Origin: Scytonema sp. UIC 10036
GTDB taxonomy: Bacteria; Cyanobacteriota; Cyanobacteriia; Cyanobacteriales; Nostocaceae
Assembly (NCBI RefSeq): GCF_009725235.1
Contig: NZ_WJFC01000189.1
Span: 1-25,686 of the forward strand
Direction of reading: 5' to 3'
DNA length: 25,686 nucleotides
Position numbers and translations under genes: made by a program. Below are positions 7,468-14,616 of this stretch, one piece after another. Every line of letters begins with the position of its first letter. Position 1 is the first letter of the stretch. The notes under the pieces were generated by a model. That model saw only the letters and a list, made by a program, of their open reading frames with translations. It did no database searches and had not been told where the DNA came from.

Positions 7468-7641
7468 ATGACAAATAAAAAATGGGCTGTAAAACGTATC
7501 ACTGTCAATTTAGCAACCCAGGAGGCAGAAAAACTGGAAAAGTATTGTCGTCAGACTGGTAGACCTGCCACAGACGTGATTCGGGAGCTTATCCGAGCCT
7601 TGCCAGTTAACGATGACTCCAAGGATGTTACTAACAACTAA
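7468..7641 (+). CDS. Ribbon-helix-helix (CopG-like) small protein
   Basis: A 57-residue protein. K-R-I-T-V-N-L near residue 8 would form the DNA-contacting beta strand. Two helices follow: A-T-Q-E-A-E-K-L-E-K-Y-C-R-Q-T-G and A-T-D-V-I-R-E-L-I-R-A-L. This is the standard ribbon-helix-helix layout of dimeric bacterial repressors and antitoxins. The ATG at 7468 is chosen because it directly precedes the folded part; an ATG at 7423 would add 15 residues unlike the family. No toxin partner gene lies next to it. The next gene, crtQ, starts 127 bases downstream on the same strand, so a regulatory link is possible but unproven. Confidence 0.75.
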   Translation: MTNKKWAVKRITVNLATQEAEKLEKYCRQTGRPATDVIRELIRALPVNDDSKDVTNN

Positions 7642-7651
7642 TACAAAACTC

Positions 7652-7692
7652 GTTAACAGTTAACGCTCAACGCTTAACGGTCAACTGTTAAC
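7652..7692. repeat. GTTAACAGTT inverted repeat upstream of crtQ
   Basis: GTTAACAGTT (7652-7661) and AACTGTTAAC (7683-7692) form a perfect 10-bp stem around degenerate heptads (CGCTCAA, CGCTTAA). It lies between the ribbon-helix-helix gene and crtQ. It may be a repeat remnant, a terminator or an operator; sequence alone does not decide. Confidence 0.5.
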
Positions 7693-7767
7693 ACCAGTTG
7701 GTACGAGTCACAAATTCCGACACCAACCCAGTTACAATTTGTAAAGAAACTGAGAAGGAAAAACGGA

Positions 7768-9207
7768 ATGCGTGTTGCAATCATAGGTGCGGGACTTGCT
7801 GGACTAGCAACCGCTGTAGATCTAGCTGATGCTGGCTGTGAAATCCACATTTTTGAGTCCCGCCCGTTTGTTGGAGGAAAGGTTAGCAGTTGGGTTGATG
7901 GCAATGGCAACCATATTGAAATGGGGTTGCACGTCTTTTTTGGCAACTACTATCAACTGTTGGAATTGATGAAAAAAGTGGGAGCGCAGAATAACTTGCG
8001 TCCAAAAGCTCATACCCACACTTTCATCAATAAAGGGGGAAAAACAGGAGAACTGGATTTTCGCTTTTTTATAGGTGCGCCTATCAACGGATTAAAGGCG
8101 TTTTTTACGACTTCCCAACTTTCAATCTTAGATAAGTTACAAAACGCAGTAGCTTTGGGAACTAGCCCGATAGTGAGGGGTTTAGTTGACTTTAATGGCG
8201 CAATGCAGAACATTCGCGATTTGGATAAAGTCAGCTTTGCCGATTGGTTCCGCAGTCACGGTGGTAGCGAGGGTAGCATCAAGCGGATGTGGAACCCCAT
8301 TGCCTACGCCCTTGGGTTTATTGACTGCGAGAATATTTCCGCCCGTTGTATGTTGACTATTTTCCAGTTATTTGCTGTAAGGACAGAAGCGTCAAAATTA
8401 CAGATGCTGGAAGGTTCTCCCTATGAATACTTACATAAACCAATAGTAGAATACATAGAAGCTAGGGGGACGAAGATTTATACGCGCCGTCAAGTGCGAG
8501 AAATCAAGTTTGCTGAGGAAGGAGAAAACATACGTGTCACTGGTTTGGTAGTAGCAAATGGTGATACAGAAGAATTAGTGACTGCTGATGCCTATGTTGC
8601 TGCTTGTGATATTCCAGGAATTCAGCGCGTGTTGCCTGAATCATGGCGCAAGTGGTCTTTTTTCGATAATATATACAAATTGGATGCAGTGCCAGTGGCA
8701 ACTGTTCAACTGCGTTTTGACGGCTGGGTTACGGAATTAAACGATGCAAATAAACGCAAACAGCTAAAGCACGCAGCAGGAATTGACAATCTGCTCTATA
8801 CAGCAGATGCTGATTTTTCTTGTTTTGCGGATTTGGCTTTGACTAGCCCTGCGGATTATTACCGAGAAGGACAAGGATCTTTGTTACAACTTGTGCTGAC
8901 ACCGGGAGATCCTTTTATTAAACAAAGTAATGAAGCGATCGCAGCCCACGTTCTCAAGCAAGTACACGAGTTATTTCCCTCATCACGAGAGTTAAACATG
9001 ACCTGGTATAACGTGGTCAAACTCGCACAGTCGCTCTACCGAGAAGCACCGGGAATGGATATTTATCGTCCAGGGCAAAAGACGCCTATTCCTAACTTCT
9101 TTCTTGCAGGGAGTTATACGCAGCAAGATTATATCGATAGTATGGAAGGTGCTACACTTTCAGGCAAGCGTGCAGCAAAAGCGATTTTGGAGACTGTGAA
9201 AAAATAA
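7768..9207 (+). CDS. crtQ: Zeta-carotene desaturase (plant-type, CrtQ/ZDS)
   Basis: A 479-residue FAD-dependent amine-oxidase-fold enzyme that converts 9,9'-di-cis-zeta-carotene to lycopene isomers in the cyanobacterial carotenoid pathway, using a quinone acceptor at the thylakoid or plasma membrane. The N-terminal dinucleotide-binding motif is [10 protein letters not shown] (residues 7-16), followed by [10 protein letters not shown]. Further conserved segments are [10 protein letters not shown] near 52, [10 protein letters not shown] near 174 and the C-terminal [18 protein letters not shown] near 444. Length and motifs favour ZDS over phytoene desaturase. GAAGGA precedes the ATG. The SRPBCC gene starts 28 bases downstream, probably in the same operon. 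Confidence 0.93.
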   Translation: MRVAIIGAGLAGLATAVDLADAGCEIHIFESRPFVGGKVSSWVDGNGNHIEMGLHVFFGNYYQLLELMKKVGAQNNLRPKAHTHTFINKGGKTGELDFRFFIGAPINGLKAFFTTSQLSILDKLQNAVALGTSPIVRGLVDFNGAMQNIRDLDKVSFADWFRSHGGSEGSIKRMWNPIAYALGFIDCENISARCMLTIFQLFAVRTEASKLQMLEGSPYEYLHKPIVEYIEARGTKIYTRRQVREIKFAEEGENIRVTGLVVANGDTEELVTADAYVAACDIPGIQRVLPESWRKWSFFDNIYKLDAVPVATVQLRFDGWVTELNDANKRKQLKHAAGIDNLLYTADADFSCFADLALTSPADYYREGQGSLLQLVLTPGDPFIKQSNEAIAAHVLKQVHELFPSSRELNMTWYNVVKLAQSLYREAPGMDIYRPGQKTPIPNFFLAGSYTQQDYIDSMEGATLSGKRAAKAILETVKK

Positions 9208-9235
9208 ACCGCAAAGAGAAGGGCGTACACAAAGA

Positions 9236-9676
9236 ATGGCAGATTGGTTAGAACACAGCGTGCAGGTAGAAGTCGAGGCTCCCATTGATTTAGTATGGGG
9301 TCTCTGGGCTGATTTGGAACAGATGCCACGCTGGATGAAGTGGATTGAGTCTGTTAAGGTTCCGCCGGATAATCCAGATATATCTTTGTGGACATTGAAC
9401 ACTGGTGGTTTGGAATTTACTTGGAAATCTCGGATTCTCAAAGTTGTTCCAAACCAAATCATTCAATGGGAATCTGTGGATGGGTTACCAAATCGGGGAG
9501 CAGTGCGTTTTTACGATCGCCACGGAAGCAGTATTGTTAAACTTTCTGTTGCCTATGCTATCCCCGGTATTCTTGGGAAAATCATGGATAATTTGTTTTT
9601 AGGGCGAGCCGTCGAATCGACTCTAAAAGCGAATATGGAACGCTTTAGAGAATATGCAATCAAGGAGAAAGTTTAA
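9236..9676 (+). CDS. SRPBCC (polyketide cyclase/dehydrase-like) family protein
   Basis: A 146-residue START/Bet v1-like protein. V-E-V-E-A-P-I-D-L-V-W-G-L-W-A-D-L near residue 10 is the first strand and helix. A beta sheet with W-K-S-R-I-L-K-V-V-P-N-Q-I-I-Q-W-E-S follows, and the long C-terminal helix carries L-K-A-N-M-E-R-F-R-E-Y-A. Such folds bind hydrophobic ligands. The gene starts 28 bases after crtQ on the same strand. A SRPBCC gene next to crtQ is also what I recall from Synechocystis (slr0941 beside slr0940). A role with carotenoids or quinones is inferred from that context only. Confidence 0.85.
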   Translation: MADWLEHSVQVEVEAPIDLVWGLWADLEQMPRWMKWIESVKVPPDNPDISLWTLNTGGLEFTWKSRILKVVPNQIIQWESVDGLPNRGAVRFYDRHGSSIVKLSVAYAIPGILGKIMDNLFLGRAVESTLKANMERFREYAIKEKV

Positions 9677-9727
9677 TGGCTAATTGCTAATTGCTAATGG
9701 CTAATGGCTAATGGCTAATTGCTAACC
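9677..9727 (+). repeat. GGCTAAT/TTGCTAA heptad array, left flank of C39 cassette
   Basis: About seven units of TGGCTAA or TTGCTAA immediately after the SRPBCC stop codon. The same family occurs in reverse-complement orientation at 11009-11045, so the two arrays bracket the three-gene cassette as inverted repeats. Confidence 0.8.
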
Positions 9728-9794
9728 TGTATCAAAAGCGATCGCCTCAAACTCAGGTGATAGTATAGTTCATTGTTACTAAAACTGAGTTAGA

Positions 9795-10313
9795 GTGAAC
9801 CAAAATCAACCACAAGAGTATCAACCATCGCTTTCTGGTGCAGGTGGTAATTGGCAAGTTATTGATGAAGTTGTTGACCCAAAGGTGGTTCAACAACAAG
9901 GGGATTTATCTTGCGGAGTTGCCAGTGGAGAAATGCTTCTAGCAGACCGTGGAATAAATATAGAGCAAAGGGAAATTGAGAATTTAACAGGAGTACCAGT
10001 CAGTGCTCAAGAATTAGCAAATGCTCTTAATATGCTTGATACTCTTAACGAGCGACCATGGAGAGGAGGTCCTTTGAATCTTCCTGGAGCAACTGATTTT
10101 CAACTACTAGAGGTCTTAAATAGTACAGGTTCATGGGCTGCTATACTTTGGGAAACTGGTGTAGGAATAGGTCATATGGTCATTGTTGACGGTATTGATG
10201 ATACACAATGTATTTTGATTCGCGACCCTTGGGAAGGCACAAGATATAGAATGACAAAAGATGACTTTCTTAAACATTGGACTCACCATGGAGTTTACCG
10301 GAGGATAACATGA
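9795..10313 (+). CDS. C39/papain-like cysteine peptidase-fold protein
   Basis: A 172-residue protein whose spaced residues fit the C39-like papain fold. Gln34 or Gln35 in Q-Q-Q-G-D-L-S-C-G would form the oxyanion hole, Cys40 the nucleophile, His127 in G-H-M-V-I-V-D-G the base, and Asp144 in I-R-D-P-W the third triad member. The GTG at 9795 is the first start after an in-frame TGA at 9786-9788, so the N-terminus is short. There is no signal peptide or membrane segment. It is not fused to an ABC transporter as true bacteriocin-processing C39 peptidases are. Its stop overlaps the next ATG by four bases (ATGA), so the two are translationally coupled. A role as protease, amidase or toxin domain cannot be settled from sequence. 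Confidence 0.75.
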   Translation: MNQNQPQEYQPSLSGAGGNWQVIDEVVDPKVVQQQGDLSCGVASGEMLLADRGINIEQREIENLTGVPVSAQELANALNMLDTLNERPWRGGPLNLPGATDFQLLEVLNSTGSWAAILWETGVGIGHMVIVDGIDDTQCILIRDPWEGTRYRMTKDDFLKHWTHHGVYRRIT

Positions 10314-10591
10314 ACGTAAAAGTACTTTCTATTGAACCCACCCAGGAATTTAAAACTTTTTATGTCACAGTTGTCATTGGTGAAGATATATGTCAATTTA
10401 CAATGACAGTTGAAACAGATACCATTGCTAATCAAAACATTCAAATTCTAAACAGCGATGAAAATTTTTTAAAGACATTTCAATTTAACCAAAAACTAGC
10501 TGCAGATATATCGAATTTGGTTTTTCTAGTTTACAATCATCAACCTATTAAATTACCTGTGGATATGGGAGAGCTTTCTTCAGCGGCATAA
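10310..10591 (+). CDS. Small unknown protein A of the C39 cassette (93 aa)
   Basis: Unrecognised family. The 93 residues alternate in a beta-rich pattern: F-Y-V-T-V-V-I-G-E-D, then Q-F-T-M-T-V-E, A-N-Q-N-I-Q-I, F-Q-F-N-Q, V-Y-N-H-Q-P and K-L-P-V. The ATG at 10310 overlaps the peptidase stop and is preceded by a strong GGAGG at 10300-10304, so expression is coupled to the peptidase. An in-frame ATG at 10277 would lie inside the peptidase gene and is less likely. It is clearly paralogous to the 10682 gene and of equal length. Partner, inhibitor or immunity protein of the peptidase, or its substrate, are possible by context only. Confidence 0.7.
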   Translation: MNVKVLSIEPTQEFKTFYVTVVIGEDICQFTMTVETDTIANQNIQILNSDENFLKTFQFNQKLAADISNLVFLVYNHQPIKLPVDMGELSSAA

Positions 10592-10681
10592 AATCAGCTT
10601 TGCTTTAGTAGAAACAGCAACGATGATTCATAAAGATGTGGTTGTGATGTTTCAAACCCTAGGGTAGTACTGTTATAAGAC

Positions 10682-10963
10682 ATGAAATTTCAAATAATTA
10701 CAATTATTGAGGTAACTTCAGAAAAAAGAACATTCACAGTGGTGGTATTAGTAGGAGAAAAACAGCATAAATTTACGATGAAAGTAGAATCAGTAAGAGT
10801 TGCTAATCAAGAGATTCAAGTCACTAATGGAGATGATAGTTTCTCAGAATTTTTCCGATTTAACCAAATAGGAGCTAATGGTATATGTAAACTTGTTGCC
10901 CAAGTTTATAACCATGAATTTGTTGAATTACCAGCGTATATAGGAGACTGGAGTTTAGACTAA
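10682..10963 (+). CDS. Small unknown protein B, paralogue of protein A (93 aa)
   Basis: A 93-residue protein sharing with the 10310 product a common series in the same order: V-G-E, K-F-T-M-K-V-E, A-N-Q-E-I-Q-V, F-R-F-N-Q, L-V, V-Y-N-H and E-L-P. The intergenic distance is 90 bases and no good Shine-Dalgarno sequence precedes the ATG, so expression may be weaker or driven separately. No known domain is recognised. The tandem duplication suggests the small protein is the variable, diversifying part of the cassette. Confidence 0.7.
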   Translation: MKFQIITIIEVTSEKRTFTVVVLVGEKQHKFTMKVESVRVANQEIQVTNGDDSFSEFFRFNQIGANGICKLVAQVYNHEFVELPAYIGDWSLD

Positions 10964-11008
10964 GCAGCAAGAAATGACCCAGCAGTTGTCAGGGTCTGGT
11001 CATAAAAC

Positions 11009-11045
11009 AGCCATTAGCCATTAGCCATTAGCCATTAGCAATTAC
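11009..11045 (-). repeat. CATTAGC heptad array, right flank of C39 cassette
   Basis: Four GCCATTA units and a degenerate one, ending at the stop codon of the ferredoxin gene (11042). This is the reverse complement of the array at 9677-9727. Confidence 0.8.
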
Positions 11046-11281
11046 CAAGTAGGATCGCTAAACAAATTAATCGTCAACTGTTCGCGCTCCGGGGGAATTG
11101 CACTAATACAAGCGCGGATAGTATCTCCATCTTCGATATCTACAGCGCAAGCAAAACATGACCCCATCAGACAACCAGTGGGAATGAATACACCAGCTCG
11201 ATCTGCAACATCAAGCAGTGGTTCTCCCACTTCAGCATCGACTGTGACATTATCAGGTAAAAAGCGGACGCGAACAGTCAT
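11042..11281 (-). CDS. Small 2Fe-2S ferredoxin (79 aa)
   Basis: A 79-residue ferredoxin-fold protein. The cysteines are Cys37, Cys42 and Cys45 in G-C-L-M-G-S-C-F-A-C and Cys58 in R-A-C-I-S. The C-x4-C-x2-C spacing is that of plant-type clusters, but the fourth cysteine follows after only 12 residues and the protein is shorter than photosynthetic PetF, so it is a distinct type. It would transfer electrons in the cytosol to an unknown partner. It starts 10 bases after the cobQ stop codon and is probably cotranscribed with it. Whether it serves corrinoid reduction is inference from position. Confidence 0.85.
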   Translation of the reverse strand: MTVRVRFLPDNVTVDAEVGEPLLDVADRAGVFIPTGCLMGSCFACAVDIEDGDTIRACISAIPPEREQLTINLFSDPTW

Positions 11282-11291
11282 GGCAACTACC

Positions 11292-12770
11292 TTAGGACAA
11301 AAACGCTGTTAAGTCTAAATGGCGTTCAACTTCTATGGAAAGGGAGTCTAGAATGCCTTCCCTTTGTTCTCGGTAGTTGGCAACGCCGGTAGGTAAAGAT
11401 TTTAATCCCCTTTGTTGGCGCAGGCGATTTAACCAAGCGCGTCGCCAGGGACCGTTGTCAAATATACCGTGGAGATAAGTTCCCCAAACTGATAGACAAC
11501 TATCTACCAACCCTAAATTAGCATCATCAAACAGGGGATGGTATGCTTGAGGGTCTACTCCTTGAGTTTCTGTACGCGATCGCCCTTGATGAATTTCAAA
11601 CCCAACAACGGGTAAGCCCATTTGCGGATAGTTTGATGTCACTTGTCGTTGGCGAGCGACTTTTTGTCCTGTAATGACAGTTTTAATGGGTAGTAAATTC
11701 AATCCTTGGTATCTACCCGCTTGTCCTTCTATCCCTTCTGGATCTGCAATCATTTGACCGAGTATTTGATACCCTCCACAGATACCCAAAACTGTACCCC
11801 CGGCGGCGGCATAGTGCTGAATTGCTTCTGCCATACCGCTTTTTTGCAGTATTAACAAATCGGGAATTGTGGTTTTTGTACCAGGGATAATGACTGCATC
11901 GGGATGTCCCAAATCTTGCTTGGGGCTTAAGTATTTGACTGTAACTGTAGGTTCCGATTCTAAAGGGTCAAAATCTGTAAAGTTAGAAATTCTGGGTAAG
12001 CGGACAACACTAACATTAAGTTCCGTGTTCGATTTCACCACCCTGCGATCTAGCAAATCAAGGGAATCTTCAGCAGGGTATATATGTTCTAGATAAGGAA
12101 TCACGCCTATAACAGGGATACCAGTCCGTTCCTCCAACCACTTTATCCCCGGTTCGAGAAGCGATCGCTGCCCTCGGAACTTGTTAATAACTATACCTTT
12201 AATTAATGCGCGTTCATCTGGTTCCAATAATTCCAGAGTTCCTACAACATGGGCAAAAGCACCACCTCTGTCAATGTCCACAACTAATATAGCGGACGCA
12301 TTTAAATGCTTTGCCACCCGCATATTAGTTAAATCGCGATGTTTGAGATTAATTTCTGCTGGACTTCCCGCACCTTCACAAACGAGTAAATCAAATTCTG
12401 TACTTAAGTGCTGTAAAGATTCTTCAATTGCCCGCCACCCAACATCAAAATATTGTTCGTAGTAATCTGATGCATTCACTCTACCCATATACTTGCCCTT
12501 AATAATGACTTGAGAAGTCATATCTCCTTGGGGCTTTAATAATATTGGGTTCATTTCTACCCAAGGCACAACACCAGCTGCCCATGCCTGCACTGCTTGA
12601 GCGTAACCAATTTCGCCACCATTTGGGGTCACATACGCATTTAAAGCCATATTTTGACCTTTAAAGGGAGCCACTCGCCAGCCACGGCGTGACAACATAC
12701 GACAAATAGCCGCAGTTAACAATGATTTTCCTGCGTGAGATGTTGTCCCCAATACCATAATTGCTTTCAT
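11292..12770 (-). CDS. cobQ: Cobyric acid synthase (CobQ/CbiP)
   Basis: A 492-residue glutamine amidotransferase that amidates side chains b, d, e and g of the corrin ring in cobalamin synthesis, using ATP and glutamine. The N-terminal dethiobiotin synthetase-like domain has V-L-G-T-T-S-H-A-G-K-S (residues 6-16) and V-C-E-G-A-G-S-P-A-E-I-N near 130. The C-terminal class I amidotransferase-like domain has Cys331 in G-I-C-G-G-Y-Q-I-L-G, followed by F-E-I-H-Q-G and G-T-Y-L-H-G-I-F-D. Length is normal. Heptad repeats begin within a few bases upstream of the ATG and leave no visible Shine-Dalgarno sequence. The small ferredoxin follows 10 bases downstream. Confidence 0.95.
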   Translation of the reverse strand: MKAIMVLGTTSHAGKSLLTAAICRMLSRRGWRVAPFKGQNMALNAYVTPNGGEIGYAQAVQAWAAGVVPWVEMNPILLKPQGDMTSQVIIKGKYMGRVNASDYYEQYFDVGWRAIEESLQHLSTEFDLLVCEGAGSPAEINLKHRDLTNMRVAKHLNASAILVVDIDRGGAFAHVVGTLELLEPDERALIKGIVINKFRGQRSLLEPGIKWLEERTGIPVIGVIPYLEHIYPAEDSLDLLDRRVVKSNTELNVSVVRLPRISNFTDFDPLESEPTVTVKYLSPKQDLGHPDAVIIPGTKTTIPDLLILQKSGMAEAIQHYAAAGGTVLGICGGYQILGQMIADPEGIEGQAGRYQGLNLLPIKTVITGQKVARQRQVTSNYPQMGLPVVGFEIHQGRSRTETQGVDPQAYHPLFDDANLGLVDSCLSVWGTYLHGIFDNGPWRRAWLNRLRQQRGLKSLPTGVANYREQREGILDSLSIEVERHLDLTAFLS

Positions 12771-12772
12771 AT

Positions 12773-12853
12773 GTCAACAGTCAATAGTAAATGGTTAATA
12801 GTCAATGGTCAATAGTCAATAATCAATGGTCACCTGACTCTGACTATTGACTA
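12773..12853. repeat. GTCAATAG/GTCAATGG heptad array upstream of cobQ
   Basis: Tandem heptads of the TCAATAG/TCAATGG type reach to within a few bases of the cobQ start codon, ending in GACTCTGACTATTGACT. On the cobQ mRNA they would form the leader. Confidence 0.75.
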
Positions 12854-12954
12854 AACACCAATACAGTCGGGTAGCAATAATAAAGACTTCATGAAAGAAG
12901 TTACAGCTTCCGTACTTATTGTTCCCTTTTACCCCAAATAATTAACAGTAACCA

Positions 12955-12991
12955 ATTGTCATTGGTCATTGGTCACTAGTCACTGGTCACT
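12955..12991. repeat. TCATTGG/TCACTGG heptad array
   Basis: Five to six units of TCATTGG passing into TCACTAG and TCACTGG, just downstream (on the minus strand) of the stop codon of the 12995 gene. It is the same family as at 19001-19037. Confidence 0.75.
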
Positions 12992-12994
12992 GTA

Positions 12995-13399
12995 CTACAA
13001 GGGTAGCTTTAACCAACGAATTGCCGCATTGTAAAAGCGATCGCTCCATGAGGGAGTTCGCCAAGGTTTCTGGTGGCTTTGTTCTACTAACTGACGACCT
13101 AACGGGGTCAGGCGGAAGCTATCTGTAATTCCCTGACCATCCACTTCTCGGCGCAATACACCCACTTGAATCAGCCATACCAGGTCATTATCTGCAGACA
13201 ATTCTGATGTATAACGTTTTGTAAAGCCCTGTTGGACACCTATACTACCAATCATCTCACTTAGTGCCACACTGCGAGAGAGCATTGTTTCAAACAACTT
13301 CAGATGAAAGGGAGAACACACGAGCGCTCTCTCTGCTCGTTCTAGGGTTTTACGAGGATAGGTAAAGATTTTTGGGCTTGGGGAATTGGCAACAGGCAT
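12995..13399 (-). CDS. Conserved cyanobacterial protein, possibly Npun_F0494 family (134 aa)
   Basis: A 134-residue soluble protein. The segment V-W-L-I-Q-V-G-V-L-R-R-E-V-D-G-Q-G-I-T-D, then F-R-L-T-P-L-G-R-Q-L-V-E, reads like the end of a winged-helix domain: a helix, a beta hairpin and a recognition-type terminal helix. Upstream helices carry F-H-L-K-L-F-E-T-M-L. It resembles the cyanobacterial Npun_F0494 family as I remember it; function is unknown. DNA binding is suggested by the fold pattern only. It has its own upstream region, divergent from the peroxiredoxin gene. Confidence 0.7.
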   Translation of the reverse strand: MPVANSPSPKIFTYPRKTLERAERALVCSPFHLKLFETMLSRSVALSEMIGSIGVQQGFTKRYTSELSADNDLVWLIQVGVLRREVDGQGITDSFRLTPLGRQLVEQSHQKPWRTPSWSDRFYNAAIRWLKLPL

Positions 13400-13644
13400 T
13401 CTTGCTCTCTCGATCTATTTTCTTTACTGAGAGATATCTAATGGCTGCAACACAAGCAGCACTAGACTACTAGTTTAAGACATACTCATGTTTTATCTTA
13501 CTACACCTAAACGCCTTGCTTTCATTTGTAGACAAACCAAGTGCGATTGTACTTCTACCTTCTTAATAAAAAAGACATAAAATTTGTTACAATGACCCCT
13601 GAAGCGGAAAAATAACCTCTGTATTTAGGAGCAACACTAAAATT

Positions 13645-14082
13645 ATGCCTTTAGCAGTTGGTAACGATGCACCGAACTTTACCGTTAAAGACACAAACGG
13701 CAACACCGTTTCATTGTCTGATTTCAAGGGCAAAACAGTGGTTTTATATTTCTATCCCAAAGATGACACCCCAGGTTGCACCAAGCAAGCTTGCAGTTTT
13801 AGGGATGCCAAGGACGACTATCAGGGCAAAGACGTGGTAGTTTTGGGAGTTAGTGTGGATGATGAAGCCTCCCATCAGGCATTCACCCAAAAATACAATC
13901 TGAATTTCCCACTACTTGCTGACACCCAAAAAACTCTCGTTAATGCTTACGATGTCGATGGTGGCGGTTATGCCAAACGCGTTACCTACGTTATAGATGG
14001 TAACGGTAAAATTATTCACGTTGATTCTAGTGTAAATACAGCCACCCATGCCAGCGATGTTTTGGCTGCGTTAGGGTTGTAA
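13645..14082 (+). CDS. prxQ: Peroxiredoxin, BCP/PrxQ type
   Basis: A 145-residue thioredoxin-fold peroxidase that reduces hydrogen peroxide and alkyl hydroperoxides with thiol reductants such as thioredoxin. The catalytic motif is D-T-P-G-C-T-K-Q-A-C-S-F-R-D, with peroxidatic Cys45 and resolving Cys50 five residues later, the atypical 2-Cys arrangement typical of PrxQ/BCP. There is no transit or signal peptide, so it is cytosolic. AGGAG at 13627-13631 precedes the ATG. TACAAT at 13588-13593 may be a -10 element. A 28-bp palindromic repeat starts nine bases after the stop codon. Confidence 0.93.
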   Translation: MPLAVGNDAPNFTVKDTNGNTVSLSDFKGKTVVLYFYPKDDTPGCTKQACSFRDAKDDYQGKDVVVLGVSVDDEASHQAFTQKYNLNFPLLADTQKTLVNAYDVDGGGYAKRVTYVIDGNGKIIHVDSSVNTATHASDVLAALGL

Positions 14083-14090
14083 AAATCAAA

Positions 14091-14118
14091 GTAAAGACGC
14101 GCCATGGCGCGTCTCTAC
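14091..14118. repeat. AGACGCGCCATGGCGCGTCT palindrome
   Basis: A perfect 20-base palindrome (14095-14114) in a slightly longer near-palindrome beginning GTAAAGACG and ending CGTCTCTAC. It lies directly after the peroxiredoxin gene and could fold as a strong hairpin at the end of its transcript. It has the form of a dispersed cyanobacterial palindromic repeat. Confidence 0.8.
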
Positions 14119-14162
14119 AAAGTCTCTTGCTAAATATTGTTGTTCTATCTCCCCGTCACTGG

Positions 14163-14528
14163 TCACTGATTACCAGTTACTGGACGGACAGGTTGGTTTT
14201 GTTGTTGTATCCCTTGCTGCTGTAGCATTTGTTCCTGTTTTTTCCTAAATGCCGCAGTTGCGTCGTTTAGTTGTTGGTCTTGTTGTTGAGCATCCCAAGT
14301 AGTACTGCCTTGATTAAACCGATGAATGAGATCGAAAAGACCCATACTATCGACTTCATCGGAACGGGGTCCCAATGGATCGTTACCCCGCTGTGGATCG
14401 AGATCTTGCAAAATACTTCTTCCGGTATCAGCTAGGGTAGGCTGTTGCCCTAGTAAGGTGGCAAAGCTTATTCCTGCGATCGCAATCGCCTTTAGCAGCC
14501 CTTTTATTGGTAAAGACAGCGTTTTCAT
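14163..14528 (-). CDS. Exported Q-rich hypothetical protein (121 aa)
   Basis: A 121-residue protein with a clear signal peptide: basic K-T-L-S-L-P-I-K, hydrophobic A-I-A-I-A-G-I-S-F-A-T-L-L-G and a likely cleavage site after P-T-L-A at about residue 33. The mature part has D-P-Q-R-G-N-D-P-L-G and M-G-L-F-D-L-I-H-R-F-N-Q-G, then a glutamine-rich tail (E-Q-M-L-Q-Q-Q-G-I-Q-Q-Q-N-Q). It is probably periplasmic and of unknown function. Its last codons and TGA are formed from CCAGTAACTGG/CAGTGACC heptad-like sequence. It lies downstream of the ABC exporter on the same strand, separated by repeats. Confidence 0.7.
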   Translation of the reverse strand: MKTLSLPIKGLLKAIAIAGISFATLLGQQPTLADTGRSILQDLDPQRGNDPLGPRSDEVDSMGLFDLIHRFNQGSTTWDAQQQDQQLNDATAAFRKKQEQMLQQQGIQQQNQPVRPVTGNQ

Positions 14529-14534
14529 AACTTA

Positions 14535-14613
14535 AGTATAAAGTATGAAGTATGAAAGATAAAGAATGACATATGAAGGATTGGTATTGTATCCTTTATC
14601 CTTCATACTTTTT
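14535..14613. repeat. TATGAAG-type repeats and hairpin
   Basis: AAGTATGAAGTATGAAAGATAAAG-like units precede a perfect 10-bp inverted repeat, TATGAAGGAT (14572-14581) with ATCCTTCATA (14598-14607), followed by CTTTTT. The gap lies between two minus-strand genes. The T run is on the plus strand, so it is not an obvious terminator for the exporter. Confidence 0.6.
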
Positions 14614-14616
14614 ATC

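Noticed and set aside
9795..10313. Lantibiotic/bacteriocin export system built on a C39 peptidase
   Set aside because: There is no ABC transporter domain or membrane segment, and the small neighbours lack a Gly-Gly leader; only the fold similarity stands.
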